In this document: positions 16,518-24,781 of the stretch, piece by piece
How positions within the stretch are numbered: position 1 is the first letter of the stretch
Layout: each line of letters starts with the position of its first letter
Assembly: GCA_900541885.1 (NCBI GenBank)
Contig: UQKW01000004.1
Span: 61,980-125,979, forward strand
Length of the DNA stretch: 64,000 nucleotides
DNA from: an uncultured Collinsella sp.
GTDB lineage: Bacteria; Actinomycetota; Coriobacteriia; Coriobacteriales; Coriobacteriaceae
Direction: 5' to 3'
The notes under the pieces: generated by a model
What the model was told of the DNA's origin: nothing
What the model saw: only the letters and a program-made list of their open reading frames with translations
The model's database searches: none
Program-made: the position numbers and the translations under genes

Positions 16518-16545
16518 TTTACTTTTAGAATTAGAGCGCTATAGT
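16518..16545 (+). promoter_or_regulatory. Probable promoter of the beta-glucoside operon
   Basis: TTTACT (16518-16523) and TATAGT (16540-16545) are 16 bp apart, followed about 45 bp later by the large stem-loop at 16589-16678. Confidence 0.5.
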
Positions 16546-16588
16546 TTAAGCAACGAACGGAATCCTGCAGCAGACCAGGATTGACCGT

Positions 16589-16678
16589 TTGGGGACGGTT
16601 TTGTTTTGGCAGGTTGGATATCGGTATGACCGGTGCGCGCCCGCGCCGGATAACCTGCCAAAGCAAACCCGTCTCCAA
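16589..16678. repeat. Long imperfect inverted repeat in the leader of the GH1 gene
   Basis: The arms 16589-16615 and 16652-16678 match in 24 of 27 positions (begin TTGGGGACGGTTTTG, end GTCTCCAA) around 36 bases. It lies in the presumed leader of the beta-glucosidase gene and shares AACCTGCCAAARCAAACCYGTC with the hairpin at 20529-20570. It could act in RNA-level control, or be only a member of a dispersed repeat family. Confidence 0.6.
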
Positions 16679-16712
16679 CCGGAAGCTCTAGAACACGAAA
16701 GCGAGGACTTTG

Positions 16713-18113
16713 ATGGCACAGTATCAGCTGCCCAACGACTTCTTCTTTGGCGCTGCTATGTCCGGCCCGCAGACTGAGGGTCAGTGGAACCAAGGCGGCA
16801 AGCTCGAGAACCTGTGGGACACCTGGTCCATCCAGGATCTGGGTTCGTTCTACAACTGCGTTGGCTCTTATGCCGGCAATGACTTTATGGCCAAGTACCA
16901 GGAAGACTTTCGCATTTTGAAGGACTTGGGCCTGGATACCTATCGCACTTCCATTCAGTGGAGCCGTCTGCTTGATGCCGACGGCAACCTTAATGAGGAG
17001 GGCGCTGCGTGGTATCACGAACTGTTCCGCGCCTCTCGCGAGGCTGGTCTGGAGCCGTTCGTCAACCTGTACCACTTTGACATGCCCACCTACCTCTTTA
17101 ACCGTGGCGGCTGGGAGAGCCGTGAGGTTGTCGAGGCTTACGCGCATTACGCCGACGTCGCCTTCCACGAGTTTGGCCAGGAGCTTAAGTACTGGTTCAC
17201 CTTTAACGAGCCCATCGTCGAGCCCGAGCAGCGCTATCAGGAGGGCGTGTGGTTCCCGCAACTCCACGACTTCAACCGCGCTCGCACCGTGCAATATCAC
17301 ATCTCGCTGGCGCACGCGCTGGCCGTGGCCAACTATCGTCGCGCCTATGACGAGGGCGCTGTTCGCGCCGATGCCAAGATCGGCATGATCAACTGCTTTA
17401 CTCCGGTCTACACCAAGGAGAACCCCAGCGAGGCAGACCTCGAGGCCGTGCGTATGACCAGCGGCATCAACAATCGCTGGTGGCTCGACCTTATTACCAA
17501 GGGCGAGCTTCCTGCCGACGTGCTCGACAGCCTGGCCGAGGGCGGCGTTAAGCTCCCGTTCCGTGCCGGCGACCAAGAGATTCTCAAGCAGGGTGTTGTC
17601 GACTGGCTCGGCTGCAACTACTACCACCCCACGCGCGTTCAGGCGCCGGCGAGCAAGATCGACCAGTACGGTCTGCCGCACTTTGCCGACGAGTACGTGT
17701 GGCCCGACGCCGTTATGAACGAGAGCCGCGGCTGGGAGATCTACCCGCAGGGCCTCTACGACTTTGGCATGGACTGCGCTAAGAACTACCCCGATCTTGA
17801 GTGGTTCGTTTCCGAGAACGGCATCGGCATCATGGACGAATACAAGAACCGTGACGCCGAAGGAACCATCCAGGATGACTACCGAGTCGACTTTGTGCGC
17901 CAACACCTGGAGTGGGTTGCCAAGGCAATCTCCGAGGGCGCCAAATGCCGGGGCTATCACTACTGGGCCGTCATCGATAACTGGTCTTGGGCCAATGCCT
18001 TTAAGAATCGCTATGGCTTTGTCGAGGTCGATCTCATGGACGGTTACAAGCGCCGCCTTAAGAAGTCGGCAGCCTGGCTCAAACAGGTCGCCACGACCCA
18101 CGTGGTTGATTAG
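16713..18113 (+). CDS. Glycoside hydrolase family 1, probable 6-phospho-beta-glucosidase
   Basis: A 466-residue GH1 enzyme. The acid/base is E166 in WFTFNEPIVE and the nucleophile E368 in VSENGIG; both lie in their canonical motifs. The C-terminal DNWSWANAFKNRYGF segment carries Ser, Lys and Tyr residues compatible with the phosphate pocket of 6-phospho-beta-glucosidases. The neighbouring cellobiose-type PTS would deliver phosphorylated beta-glucosides, which supports that specificity. ATG 16713 is preceded by GCGAGGA. Some GH1 members act on unphosphorylated glucosides, so the phospho form is inferred from context. Confidence 0.88.
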   Translation: MAQYQLPNDFFFGAAMSGPQTEGQWNQGGKLENLWDTWSIQDLGSFYNCVGSYAGNDFMAKYQEDFRILKDLGLDTYRTSIQWSRLLDADGNLNEEGAAWYHELFRASREAGLEPFVNLYHFDMPTYLFNRGGWESREVVEAYAHYADVAFHEFGQELKYWFTFNEPIVEPEQRYQEGVWFPQLHDFNRARTVQYHISLAHALAVANYRRAYDEGAVRADAKIGMINCFTPVYTKENPSEADLEAVRMTSGINNRWWLDLITKGELPADVLDSLAEGGVKLPFRAGDQEILKQGVVDWLGCNYYHPTRVQAPASKIDQYGLPHFADEYVWPDAVMNESRGWEIYPQGLYDFGMDCAKNYPDLEWFVSENGIGIMDEYKNRDAEGTIQDDYRVDFVRQHLEWVAKAISEGAKCRGYHYWAVIDNWSWANAFKNRYGFVEVDLMDGYKRRLKKSAAWLKQVATTHVVD

Positions 18114-18233
18114 CGACCGGGCGAACGCCCAGACCGCGCGCCGCCGCGCGCAACACATGGCACATCTGGTGGCAGAGGGCGACAGACCACCGTGCGCATA
18201 GGAAAAGGCCGGATTTGAAAGTTAGGAGCAATC

Positions 18234-19577
18234 ATGGCCAGTGACAACGGAAAGAGCTTCCTCGACAAGTTTGCCGAGGTCTCTGCGAAGGTGGGAAACC
18301 AGGTTCACCTGCGTTCCCTGCGTGACGCCTTCGCGACCATCACGCCGCTCTATATCCTTGCGGGTATCGCGGTTCTTATTAACAACGTCGTGTTCCCTCT
18401 GTTCCCGCTCGATGCGGCGGGCCTTGCCAACCTTCAGACGTGGGGCTCGGCAATTACGCTGGGCACCCTCAATGTCTCTGCCATTATCTTGGCCGGATTG
18501 ATTGGCTACAGCCTCGCCAAGAACAAGCGTTTCGATAACCCGCTCGCTTGCGTGGTCGTCGCCATCTCTGCCTTCGTCATCATGATGCCGCAGCAGATCA
18601 CCGCCTCGCTTGCCGCCACGAGCCCGCTGCTCACCGACAAGATCACCTCCGCCGAGGTCACGGGCGCCCTTTCGACTGCCAACACCGGCACCAACGGTCT
18701 GTTCTCGGCCATTATCATCGCTCTGCTCTCCGTCTCGCTCTTCATCAAGATTTCTGGCGTCGAGAAGCTCAAGGTTAAGCTGGGCGAGGGCGTGCCTCCC
18801 GCGGTCTCCAACTCCTTCAACGTCATGATCCCGATGCTGCTCAACCTCGCAATCTTCGCTCTTGCCGCAGCCCTGCTCGCCGTGTGCGCCGGCACCGATT
18901 TGTGCGCCATCATCTCCACGTGCATCTCCAACCCGCTCAAGAACATCATGAACGCCGGTCCGTGGGCTGTTATCCTCATCTACACCCTTGCCAACCTGCT
19001 GTTCTGCGTCGGTATTCACCAGTCCACCATCTCTGGCGCTACCGTCGAGCCGATCCTGACCATGCTTATCGTCGACAACATGGCTACCTTTGCCGCCGGT
19101 GGCACCATCCAGCCCGATCACTACATGAACATGCAGATCGTTAACAGCTTTGCCCTCATCGGCGGCTCGGGCTGCACCCTCATGCTTCTGCTCGACACGC
19201 TCCTGTTCTCCAAGAACAAGGCTTCCGAGACCGTTTCCAAGATGGCTATCCTGCCTGGTCTGTTCAACATCAACGAGCCGGTTATCTACGGCTACCCCAT
19301 CGTGTACAACCTGCCGCTCATGATCCCGTTTGTCCTTCTTCCCGACCTGTTCATCGGCATCACCTATGGCCTTACCTGCGCAGGCATCATCAGCCCCTGC
19401 ATCGCCCAGGTGCCCTGGACCATGCCTCCCGTCATCAATGCCCTGCTCGCTACGGGCTTTGACTGGCGCGCCGGCGTGTGGCAGGCTCTCGAGATTGTCA
19501 TTGGCATGGCCGTCTACCTGCCCTTTATGAAGATTTCCGAGAAGGCAATCGCCAAGCAGGAGGCTCTCGCCGAGTAG
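18234..19577 (+). CDS. PTS lactose/cellobiose-family EIIC permease
   Basis: A 447-residue integral membrane EIIC of the CelB/ChbC type, with about ten hydrophobic segments starting at FATITPLYILAGIAVLI. The signature near residues 335-350 (LPGLFNINEPVIYGYPIVYN) is the conserved substrate-site motif NEP-x-x-x-G of this family. TTAGGAG lies upstream of ATG 18234. It lies between the GH1 enzyme and the matching EIIB and EIIA, so the four form one uptake and hydrolysis unit for a beta-linked disaccharide. Confidence 0.94.
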   Translation: MASDNGKSFLDKFAEVSAKVGNQVHLRSLRDAFATITPLYILAGIAVLINNVVFPLFPLDAAGLANLQTWGSAITLGTLNVSAIILAGLIGYSLAKNKRFDNPLACVVVAISAFVIMMPQQITASLAATSPLLTDKITSAEVTGALSTANTGTNGLFSAIIIALLSVSLFIKISGVEKLKVKLGEGVPPAVSNSFNVMIPMLLNLAIFALAAALLAVCAGTDLCAIISTCISNPLKNIMNAGPWAVILIYTLANLLFCVGIHQSTISGATVEPILTMLIVDNMATFAAGGTIQPDHYMNMQIVNSFALIGGSGCTLMLLLDTLLFSKNKASETVSKMAILPGLFNINEPVIYGYPIVYNLPLMIPFVLLPDLFIGITYGLTCAGIISPCIAQVPWTMPPVINALLATGFDWRAGVWQALEIVIGMAVYLPFMKISEKAIAKQEALAE

Positions 19578-19737
19578 AACGCCTAACGTTCGTCCCTTTC
19601 ACCTTTGCGGGCGCCGGTACGCGGTGCCGGTGCCCGCGGCTCTCTCCCTTGTGTAAAGATGCAGAGGGGTGGGCACAATAGCCGCAAGGAATACAACCAG
19701 TGTCGTCTGCGCGCCGCGCAGTTATAAGGAGGAAACC

Positions 19738-20040
19738 ATGAAGAAGATCATGCTCTGCTGCAATGCCGGTATGTCCACGAGCCTGCTGGTCCAGAAGATG
19801 CAGGCCGAGGTTGCGAACCGTGGTCTGGATATTGAGATCGAGGCTCGTCCCATGAACGAGGCCCACGATCACCTGGACGAGTGCGACATGTTGCTGCTTG
19901 GCCCGCAGATCGGCTACACCAAGGGTGACTTTGAGAAGGAGGCCGCTGGCCGCTTCCCGGTCGAGGTCATCAACATGGTCGACTACGGCCGCATGAACGC
20001 TGCCGGCATTATCGACCACTGCGTCAGCGTGATGGGATAG
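19738..20040 (+). CDS. PTS lactose/cellobiose-family EIIB
   Basis: A 100-residue single-domain EIIB. The N-terminus KKIMLCCNAGMSTSLLV contains the P-loop of the family; C8 aligns with the phosphocysteine of E. coli ChbB. ATG 19738 is preceded by AAGGAGGA. It passes phosphate from the EIIA encoded next to the sugar bound by EIIC. Confidence 0.94.
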   Translation: MKKIMLCCNAGMSTSLLVQKMQAEVANRGLDIEIEARPMNEAHDHLDECDMLLLGPQIGYTKGDFEKEAAGRFPVEVINMVDYGRMNAAGIIDHCVSVMG

Positions 20041-20049
20041 GTGCTCCGC

Positions 20050-20382
20050 ATGGAGGATATGAACGAACTGCAGATGACCTGCTTTGAGATCATCAGCTAC
20101 GTCGGTACCGCCAAGAGCATGTACATCAATGCCGTGCAAAAGGCCAAGGAGGGCGATTTTGACGCCGCCGAGGAGCTTATCAAGCAGGGCGACGAGGCCT
20201 ATAACGGTGGCCACGATGTTCACATGGGGCTTCTGAAGAAGGAGGCCAACGGCGAGCGTAACGGCGAGGCCCCGTTGATTCTGCTGCATGCCGAAGACCA
20301 GATGGCCGGTACCGAGACCATGCGCGTCATGGCGACGGAGCTCATCGAAATCCACAAGCAGCTGCAGGCACTTAAGGCCTAG
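20050..20382 (+). CDS. PTS lactose/cellobiose-family EIIA
   Basis: A roughly 110-residue helical EIIA (three-helix bundle trimer family). The phosphorylated histidine is in LILLHAEDQMAGT, matching the HAxDHLM motif of LacF/ChbA, although the usual second His (of HLM) is Gln here. It follows EIIB by a few bases. The start is uncertain among GTG 20041, ATG 20050 and ATG 20059. Confidence 0.92.
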   Translation: MEDMNELQMTCFEIISYVGTAKSMYINAVQKAKEGDFDAAEELIKQGDEAYNGGHDVHMGLLKKEANGERNGEAPLILLHAEDQMAGTETMRVMATELIEIHKQLQALKA

Positions 20383-20440
20383 TCGGCGTTATCGCCGCGA
20401 AGGACCGTGCGGTCCAACAGACAACATAGTCCCTTTGACG

Positions 20441-20478
20441 GGCGCCGGGAGTCTCCGCCTCCCGGCGCCTTTATTTTT
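20441..20478 (+). terminator. Terminator of the beta-glucoside PTS operon
   Basis: GGCGCCGGGAG (20441-20451) pairs perfectly with CTCCCGGCGCC (20459-20469), followed by TTTATTTTT. Confidence 0.9.
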
Positions 20479-20528
20479 GGGGATGGTCTTGCGCGGCCTG
20501 TTGAGCAGCCATTTGCGTTTCCCCAGAT

Positions 20529-20570
20529 AAAACCTGCCAAAACAAACCTGTCCCTTTTTGGTAGGTTTTT
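20529..20570. repeat. AACCTGCCAAA hairpin repeat
   Basis: AAAACCTGCCAAAA (20529-20542) faces TTTTTGGTAGGTTTTT (20555-20570). The left half continues ACAAACCTGTCCC and matches one arm of the inverted repeat at 16589-16678. It sits just before the glucokinase gene. Confidence 0.55.
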
Positions 20571-20623
20571 GCCTTGGGAGCGGTACCATACAGGCAATGT
20601 TTAAACGAGAAAGGTGGGCTCCC

Positions 20624-21577
20624 ATGGAACCTAAGCAGTACTACATCGGCATTGACGTCGGCGGCACTTCGGTTAAGGAGGGCCTGTTCGACGAGGACGG
20701 AAACCTGCTGGCCAAGGCCAGCGTGCCTACGCCTCCCATCGTTGACGCTGCGGGCTTTGCCGCGGTGACCGAGGCTATCGACCAGGTGGTCGCCAAGGCA
20801 CGTATTCCGCGTGCCTTTGTGGCGGGCATTGGCCTGGCCGTTCCGTGCCCCATCCCGGCATCGGGCGATGCCAAGGTCAAGGCCAACATCGCCATCAACC
20901 TGCCCGAGCTGAGGATCGCCATTCAGAAGCACTGCCCCGACGCGGTCGTTAAGTACGAGAACGATGCCAACGCCGCCGCCATGGGCGAGGCCTGGCTCGG
21001 TTCTGCCAAGGGCGTGCAGAACGTCGTGATGGTCACCATCGGTACCGGCGTGGGCGGCGGCGTTATCGTCAACGGCGACGTGGTGTCGGGCGTTGTGGGC
21101 GCCGGCGGCGAGATCGGCCACATGTGCCTGAATCCGGCTGAGGAGCGCACCTGCGGCTGCGGCGGCCATGGCCATCTGGAGCAGTATTCCAGCGCCACCG
21201 GCGTGGTGAGCAACTACCTTGCCGAGTGCAAGAAGGCAGGCGTCGAGCCCATCGAGCTCACCGGCCCCTCAGATTCCAAGGACGTGTTCCAGGCCTGCCG
21301 CGAGGGTGACAAGCTCGCGCTGGCAGCTGCCGATACCATGGCCGACTACCTCGGCCGCGCCCTGGCGCTTATTGCCAACGTGGTCGACTCCGAGATGTTC
21401 CTGATTGGCGGCGGTGCGTCTGCCTCGGCCGATGTCTACCTCGACAAGGTCCGCGAGCACTTCCAGCGCTACGCGCTTTCCGCCTCGCGCGAGACGCCCA
21501 TTAAGGTCGCTTCGCTCGGAAACGACGCCGGCATCATCGGTGCCGCCTACGTAGCCCTGCGCGCCGCCGGTAAATAG
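20624..21577 (+). CDS. ROK-family sugar kinase, probable glucokinase
   Basis: A 317-residue ROK kinase that would phosphorylate glucose released from beta-glucosides. Visible: ATP loop IGIDVGGTSVK (D11-G13-G14-T15), catalytic D114 in YENDANAAAMGE, TIGTGVGGG, and the zinc site with H166, C177 and C179 in TCGCGGHGHLEQ. The third Cys of the usual C-x-C-G-x-x-G-C motif is replaced by H184, which could still bind zinc. ATG 20624 follows AAAGG. ROK kinases also include allose and N-acetylmannosamine kinases; glucose is the most likely substrate from the neighbours. Confidence 0.88.
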   Translation: MEPKQYYIGIDVGGTSVKEGLFDEDGNLLAKASVPTPPIVDAAGFAAVTEAIDQVVAKARIPRAFVAGIGLAVPCPIPASGDAKVKANIAINLPELRIAIQKHCPDAVVKYENDANAAAMGEAWLGSAKGVQNVVMVTIGTGVGGGVIVNGDVVSGVVGAGGEIGHMCLNPAEERTCGCGGHGHLEQYSSATGVVSNYLAECKKAGVEPIELTGPSDSKDVFQACREGDKLALAAADTMADYLGRALALIANVVDSEMFLIGGGASASADVYLDKVREHFQRYALSASRETPIKVASLGNDAGIIGAAYVALRAAGK

Positions 21578-21610
21578 CTGGTGCAAGGGGGTCAGGTTAC
21601 TTTGCACCAA
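21578..21610. repeat. TTGGTGCAA hairpin repeat, copy 2
   Basis: TGGTGCAA (21579-21586) and TTGCACCA (21602-21609) form the stem around GGGGGTCAGGTTACT. It begins just after the glucokinase stop codon and is the inverted relative of 9227-9259. Confidence 0.55.
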
Positions 21611-21742
21611 CACGGTGAAAAGGGACGGCCTTGGCCCCCGTGCCTGCCCCAAAATATGCCGTGGCCCTTCCGTCTGCGAAGGCTCGGCATCGGCGTGCTA
21701 CCATAGCTACGTCCAAGTACACATATCAAGTGGAGGATATCC

Positions 21743-22666
21743 ATGGCAAACGTTCTTGTCTTTGGTCACCAGAACCCCGATAACGACGCCATCATGAGCG
21801 CCGTCGTCCTGTCCCAGCTGCTCAACCAGGTTGAGTATGCCGGCAACACCTACGAGGCCTGCGCCCTTGGTCAGCTTCCGGCAGAGTCCGCCAAGCTGCT
21901 CGCCGACGCCGGCATCGCCGAGCCTCGCGCGATCGAGTCCGTCGAGGCCGGTCAGCTCGTCGTCCTCACCGACCACAACGAGTCCGCCCAGTCCGTCGCC
22001 GGCCTTAAGGACGCCACGGTCTTTGGTGTCGTCGACCATCACCGCATCGGCGACTTCGAGACCGCCGGCCCGCTGCACTACATCTGCCTGCCCTGGGGCT
22101 CCAGCTGCACCATCGTCACCAAGCTCGCCGGCGTGCTCGGCGTTGAGCTTTCCGACGTCCAGGCCAAGCTGCTGCTCTCGGCCATGATGACCGACACGCT
22201 CATGCTCAAGAGCCCCACCACCACCGATGTCGACCGCGCCGTCGCCGCCAAGCTCGGCGAGCAGGTGGGCGTCGACCCGGTCAAGTTTGGCATGGAGGTC
22301 TTCCTCACCCGTCCGTCCGGCTCCTTCACCGCAGCCGAGATGGTCGGTAACGACATCAAGATGTTCGAGCCCGCCGGCAAGAAGCTGCTCATCGGCCAGT
22401 ACGAGACTGTCGACAAGACCCGCGCACTCGGCATGATCGACGAGATTCGCGAGGCCATGCGCGCCTACGCCGCCGAGAAGGGTGCCGACGGCATCGTTCT
22501 GTGCATCACCGACATCATGGAGGAAGGCTCGCAGGTCCTGCTCGAGGGCGAGACCGAGGCCGCTCAGAAGGGCCTGGGCATTGCCGACGAGCACGACGGC
22601 GTCTGGATGCCGGGCGTCCTCTCCCGTAAGAAGCAGGTCGCAGCCCCCATCATGGCCGCCTGCTAG
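21743..22666 (+). CDS. ppaC: Manganese-dependent inorganic pyrophosphatase (family II)
   Basis: PpaC hydrolyses pyrophosphate from biosynthesis and belongs to the DHH superfamily. The 307 residues match the family. Metal ligands are visible in FGHQNPDNDA (H9, D13, D15), LTDHNE (D77) and VVDHHRIGDFE (D98, H99, H100). The C-terminal DHHA2 domain ends LSRKKQVAAPI, with the substrate-binding S-R-K-K-Q residues. GTGGAGGA precedes ATG 21743. It is monocistronic, with a strong terminator after it. Confidence 0.96.
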   Translation: MANVLVFGHQNPDNDAIMSAVVLSQLLNQVEYAGNTYEACALGQLPAESAKLLADAGIAEPRAIESVEAGQLVVLTDHNESAQSVAGLKDATVFGVVDHHRIGDFETAGPLHYICLPWGSSCTIVTKLAGVLGVELSDVQAKLLLSAMMTDTLMLKSPTTTDVDRAVAAKLGEQVGVDPVKFGMEVFLTRPSGSFTAAEMVGNDIKMFEPAGKKLLIGQYETVDKTRALGMIDEIREAMRAYAAEKGADGIVLCITDIMEEGSQVLLEGETEAAQKGLGIADEHDGVWMPGVLSRKKQVAAPIMAAC

Positions 22667-22686
22667 GTTTAGTTGACCAAACGCCA

Positions 22687-22725
22687 CGACCGGACCGCGG
22701 ACGCCCCGCGCTCCGGTCGTTTTTT
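22687..22725 (+). terminator. Terminator after ppaC
   Basis: CGACCGGA (22687-22694) and TCCGGTCG (22712-22719) enclose a GC-rich inner hairpin and are followed by six T residues. Confidence 0.88.
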
Positions 22726-22933
22726 GTGCACGGCGCCGCGTCGTCTCTTGGACAGGCGGGCCCGCGCCGTTGAACAAATAATGTTCAACCTGTGGTTCCG
22801 CTTTTCGGCCATGCCTGCGTGCTTGTCGTGCAGGGTAGGCTAGATGCAAGCGTAATACGTTAGAGCGCGGCGCCGCCACTTGGGCGGGCCGTGCTTTTTT
22901 AAGACGGGAGCTTTCCCGTGAAAGGAGCCGCCC

Positions 22934-24292
22934 ATGGCAGCAACTGAGCAGCTGTTCAACGTTCGTGAGCGCAAGCGCTTTGAGCGTCACGACATCTGGG
23001 AGCGCATCGCCGAGAACGGCACGATTTCCGCCGCCGTCATGGTCTTCGCCGCCATCGCCGCCGTCATTTGCGCCAATACCGATGCCTACGAGGCCATCCA
23101 TCACTTTTTGGAGACCCCGCTGTATGTGGGTCTGGGCAACCTTACGGCTGGTCTCACCGTTGAGCTTTTCGTCAACGACTTCCTCATGGCGATTTTCTTT
23201 TTGTTGGTGGGCATTGAGCTTAAGTACGAGATGACGGTCGGCGAGCTCAAAAACCCGCGTCAGGCCATGCTTCCCATGCTTGCAGCCGTGGGCGGCGTCG
23301 TCGTTCCCGCCTGCATCTACCTGATCTTTAACCATGCCGGCGCGCACAACGGCTGGGCCATTCCCATGGCAACCGATATTGCCTTTGCGCTGGGCGTGCT
23401 GTCGCTTTTGGGCAATCGCGTGCCCAACGGCGTGCGCGTGTTCTTCTCGACGCTTGCCATCGCCGACGACCTCATCTCCATCGCCGCCATCGCCATTTTC
23501 TACGGTCAGAGCCCCAATCCGTTTTGGTTGGGCGCCGCCGCGCTTGTGACCTGCGCGCTCGTGTGGCTCAACAAGACGCAGCATTACCGCCTTGCCCCGT
23601 ATTCGGTACTGGGTCTGCTGTTGTGGTTCTGCATGTTCAAGAGCGGCGTACATGCCACGCTTGCTGGCGTCATCTTGGCCTTTACCATCCCGGCCAAGTG
23701 CGGCGTCAAGCTCGATAGCCTCACCGATTGGTTGGGCGAGTGCCTGCCGCTGCTCGATGACCGTTACGATGACGAGGCACACATCCTGGGCCAGCATGAC
23801 TTTACCGTCTCGACCACCAAGGTCGAGCGCGTCATGCACCGCGTGACCCCGCCGCTCATCCGCATGGAGCGTCTGATCTCCACGCCGGTCAACTTTGTGA
23901 TCCTGCCGATCTTTGCGTTCGTAAACGCTCAGGTTCGCTTAGTGGGCGTGGACATGAGCACGCTGCTCACCGACCCGGTGACGCTCGGCGTGTACTTTGG
24001 CATGCTGCTGGGCAAGCCGATCGGCATCTTTGGTATGACGTTTGCCCTGGTTAAGCTTAAGATCTCCGAGCTGCCGCATAACGTTAACTGGCACATGATT
24101 GCCGGTGTGGGCATTCTGGGCGGTATCGGCTTTACCATGTCGATTCTCATCAGCGGCCTTGCCTTCCCGACGGCCCAGTTTGAGGTTCTGGCCGCCAAGG
24201 CCGCTATTCTCGCCGGCTCTGTCACCGCGGCCGTACTTGGCATGATCTACATGAGTGTGATCTGCAAACACCCCGCGCCCAAGGACGAGTAA
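22934..24292 (+). CDS. nhaA: Na+/H+ antiporter NhaA
   Basis: NhaA exchanges protons for sodium across the inner membrane for pH and salt balance. The 452-residue protein has about 12 membrane helices. The family signature is intact: PMATDIAFALGVLSLLG (T147-D148) and the transport-site aspartate pair D178-D179 in STLAIADDLISI. The hydrophilic loop around residues 270-310 is longer than in E. coli NhaA. AAAGGAG precedes ATG 22934. It is transcribed alone and closed by a terminator. Confidence 0.95.
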   Translation: MAATEQLFNVRERKRFERHDIWERIAENGTISAAVMVFAAIAAVICANTDAYEAIHHFLETPLYVGLGNLTAGLTVELFVNDFLMAIFFLLVGIELKYEMTVGELKNPRQAMLPMLAAVGGVVVPACIYLIFNHAGAHNGWAIPMATDIAFALGVLSLLGNRVPNGVRVFFSTLAIADDLISIAAIAIFYGQSPNPFWLGAAALVTCALVWLNKTQHYRLAPYSVLGLLLWFCMFKSGVHATLAGVILAFTIPAKCGVKLDSLTDWLGECLPLLDDRYDDEAHILGQHDFTVSTTKVERVMHRVTPPLIRMERLISTPVNFVILPIFAFVNAQVRLVGVDMSTLLTDPVTLGVYFGMLLGKPIGIFGMTFALVKLKISELPHNVNWHMIAGVGILGGIGFTMSILISGLAFPTAQFEVLAAKAAILAGSVTAAVLGMIYMSVICKHPAPKDE

Positions 24293-24309
24293 AAGCACAT
24301 ACAAGTTTG

Positions 24310-24347
24310 AAAACGCCGCCAGTGAACACCATCACAGGCGGCGTTTT
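24310..24347 (+). terminator. Terminator after nhaA
   Basis: AAAACGCCGCC (24310-24320) pairs perfectly with GGCGGCGTTTT (24337-24347); the hairpin repeat at 24348 begins where it ends. Confidence 0.85.
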
Positions 24348-24373
24348 AGTCATTCGGGACGTTCTTAATGACT
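24348..24373. repeat. GGGACG hairpin repeat
   Basis: AGTCATT (24348-24354) and AATGACT (24367-24373) enclose CGGGACGTTCTT, the same loop and arms as the inverted copy at 58577-58607. Confidence 0.6.
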
Positions 24374-24377
24374 AGGT

Positions 24378-24632
24378 TTATTCCACGGTGCCGTAGACGG
24401 CGCCCCAGCCGTGGGCGGCCAAGGCAGAGTTGAGCTGGTCGCAAAGGGACTGACGATCGTAATAGCCGGGCGGCAGCAGGTTGACGATTTCCATGAGATC
24501 GGGCGCCAGGTCCAAGATTTCGGCCTGTACGATCAGATCCAGACGGTCGATGGCGTGGCGGTCGTAAAACAGTCCGTCGACCAGGCGCTGCAGGTCGCCG
24601 AATTCCTCGGCCTGGAACGATCCGTACTCCAT
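24378..24632 (-). CDS. Small conserved hypothetical protein
   Basis: An 84-residue soluble, acidic protein. It contains DLAPDLMEIVNLLPPGYYDRQSLCDQLNSAL, a helix-turn-helix-like pattern that suggests a small helical fold, but I do not recognise the family. A good AAGGAGG lies upstream of ATG 24632, which supports real translation. It is divergent from the aminotransferase gene. Confidence 0.65.
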   Translation of the reverse strand: MEYGSFQAEEFGDLQRLVDGLFYDRHAIDRLDLIVQAEILDLAPDLMEIVNLLPPGYYDRQSLCDQLNSALAAHGWGAVYGTVE

Positions 24633-24781
24633 AGTGCCTCCTTGGGCGCTTCACGCCGGCATGCGCGGCGATTCGTAATTCATTGCGATGGACTTAATCT
24701 ATCACGGCTTCATACCGTTGCGGCGGTGGCGGTCTATACTTAGACGAACTGCAACGTACCGCTTCGCGAAAGGTCGCACCC

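Noticed and set aside
21707..23839. A 710-codon open frame on the minus strand opposite ppaC and nhaA
   Set aside because: It spans two well-supported genes and a terminator; its translation is low-complexity and without a family.
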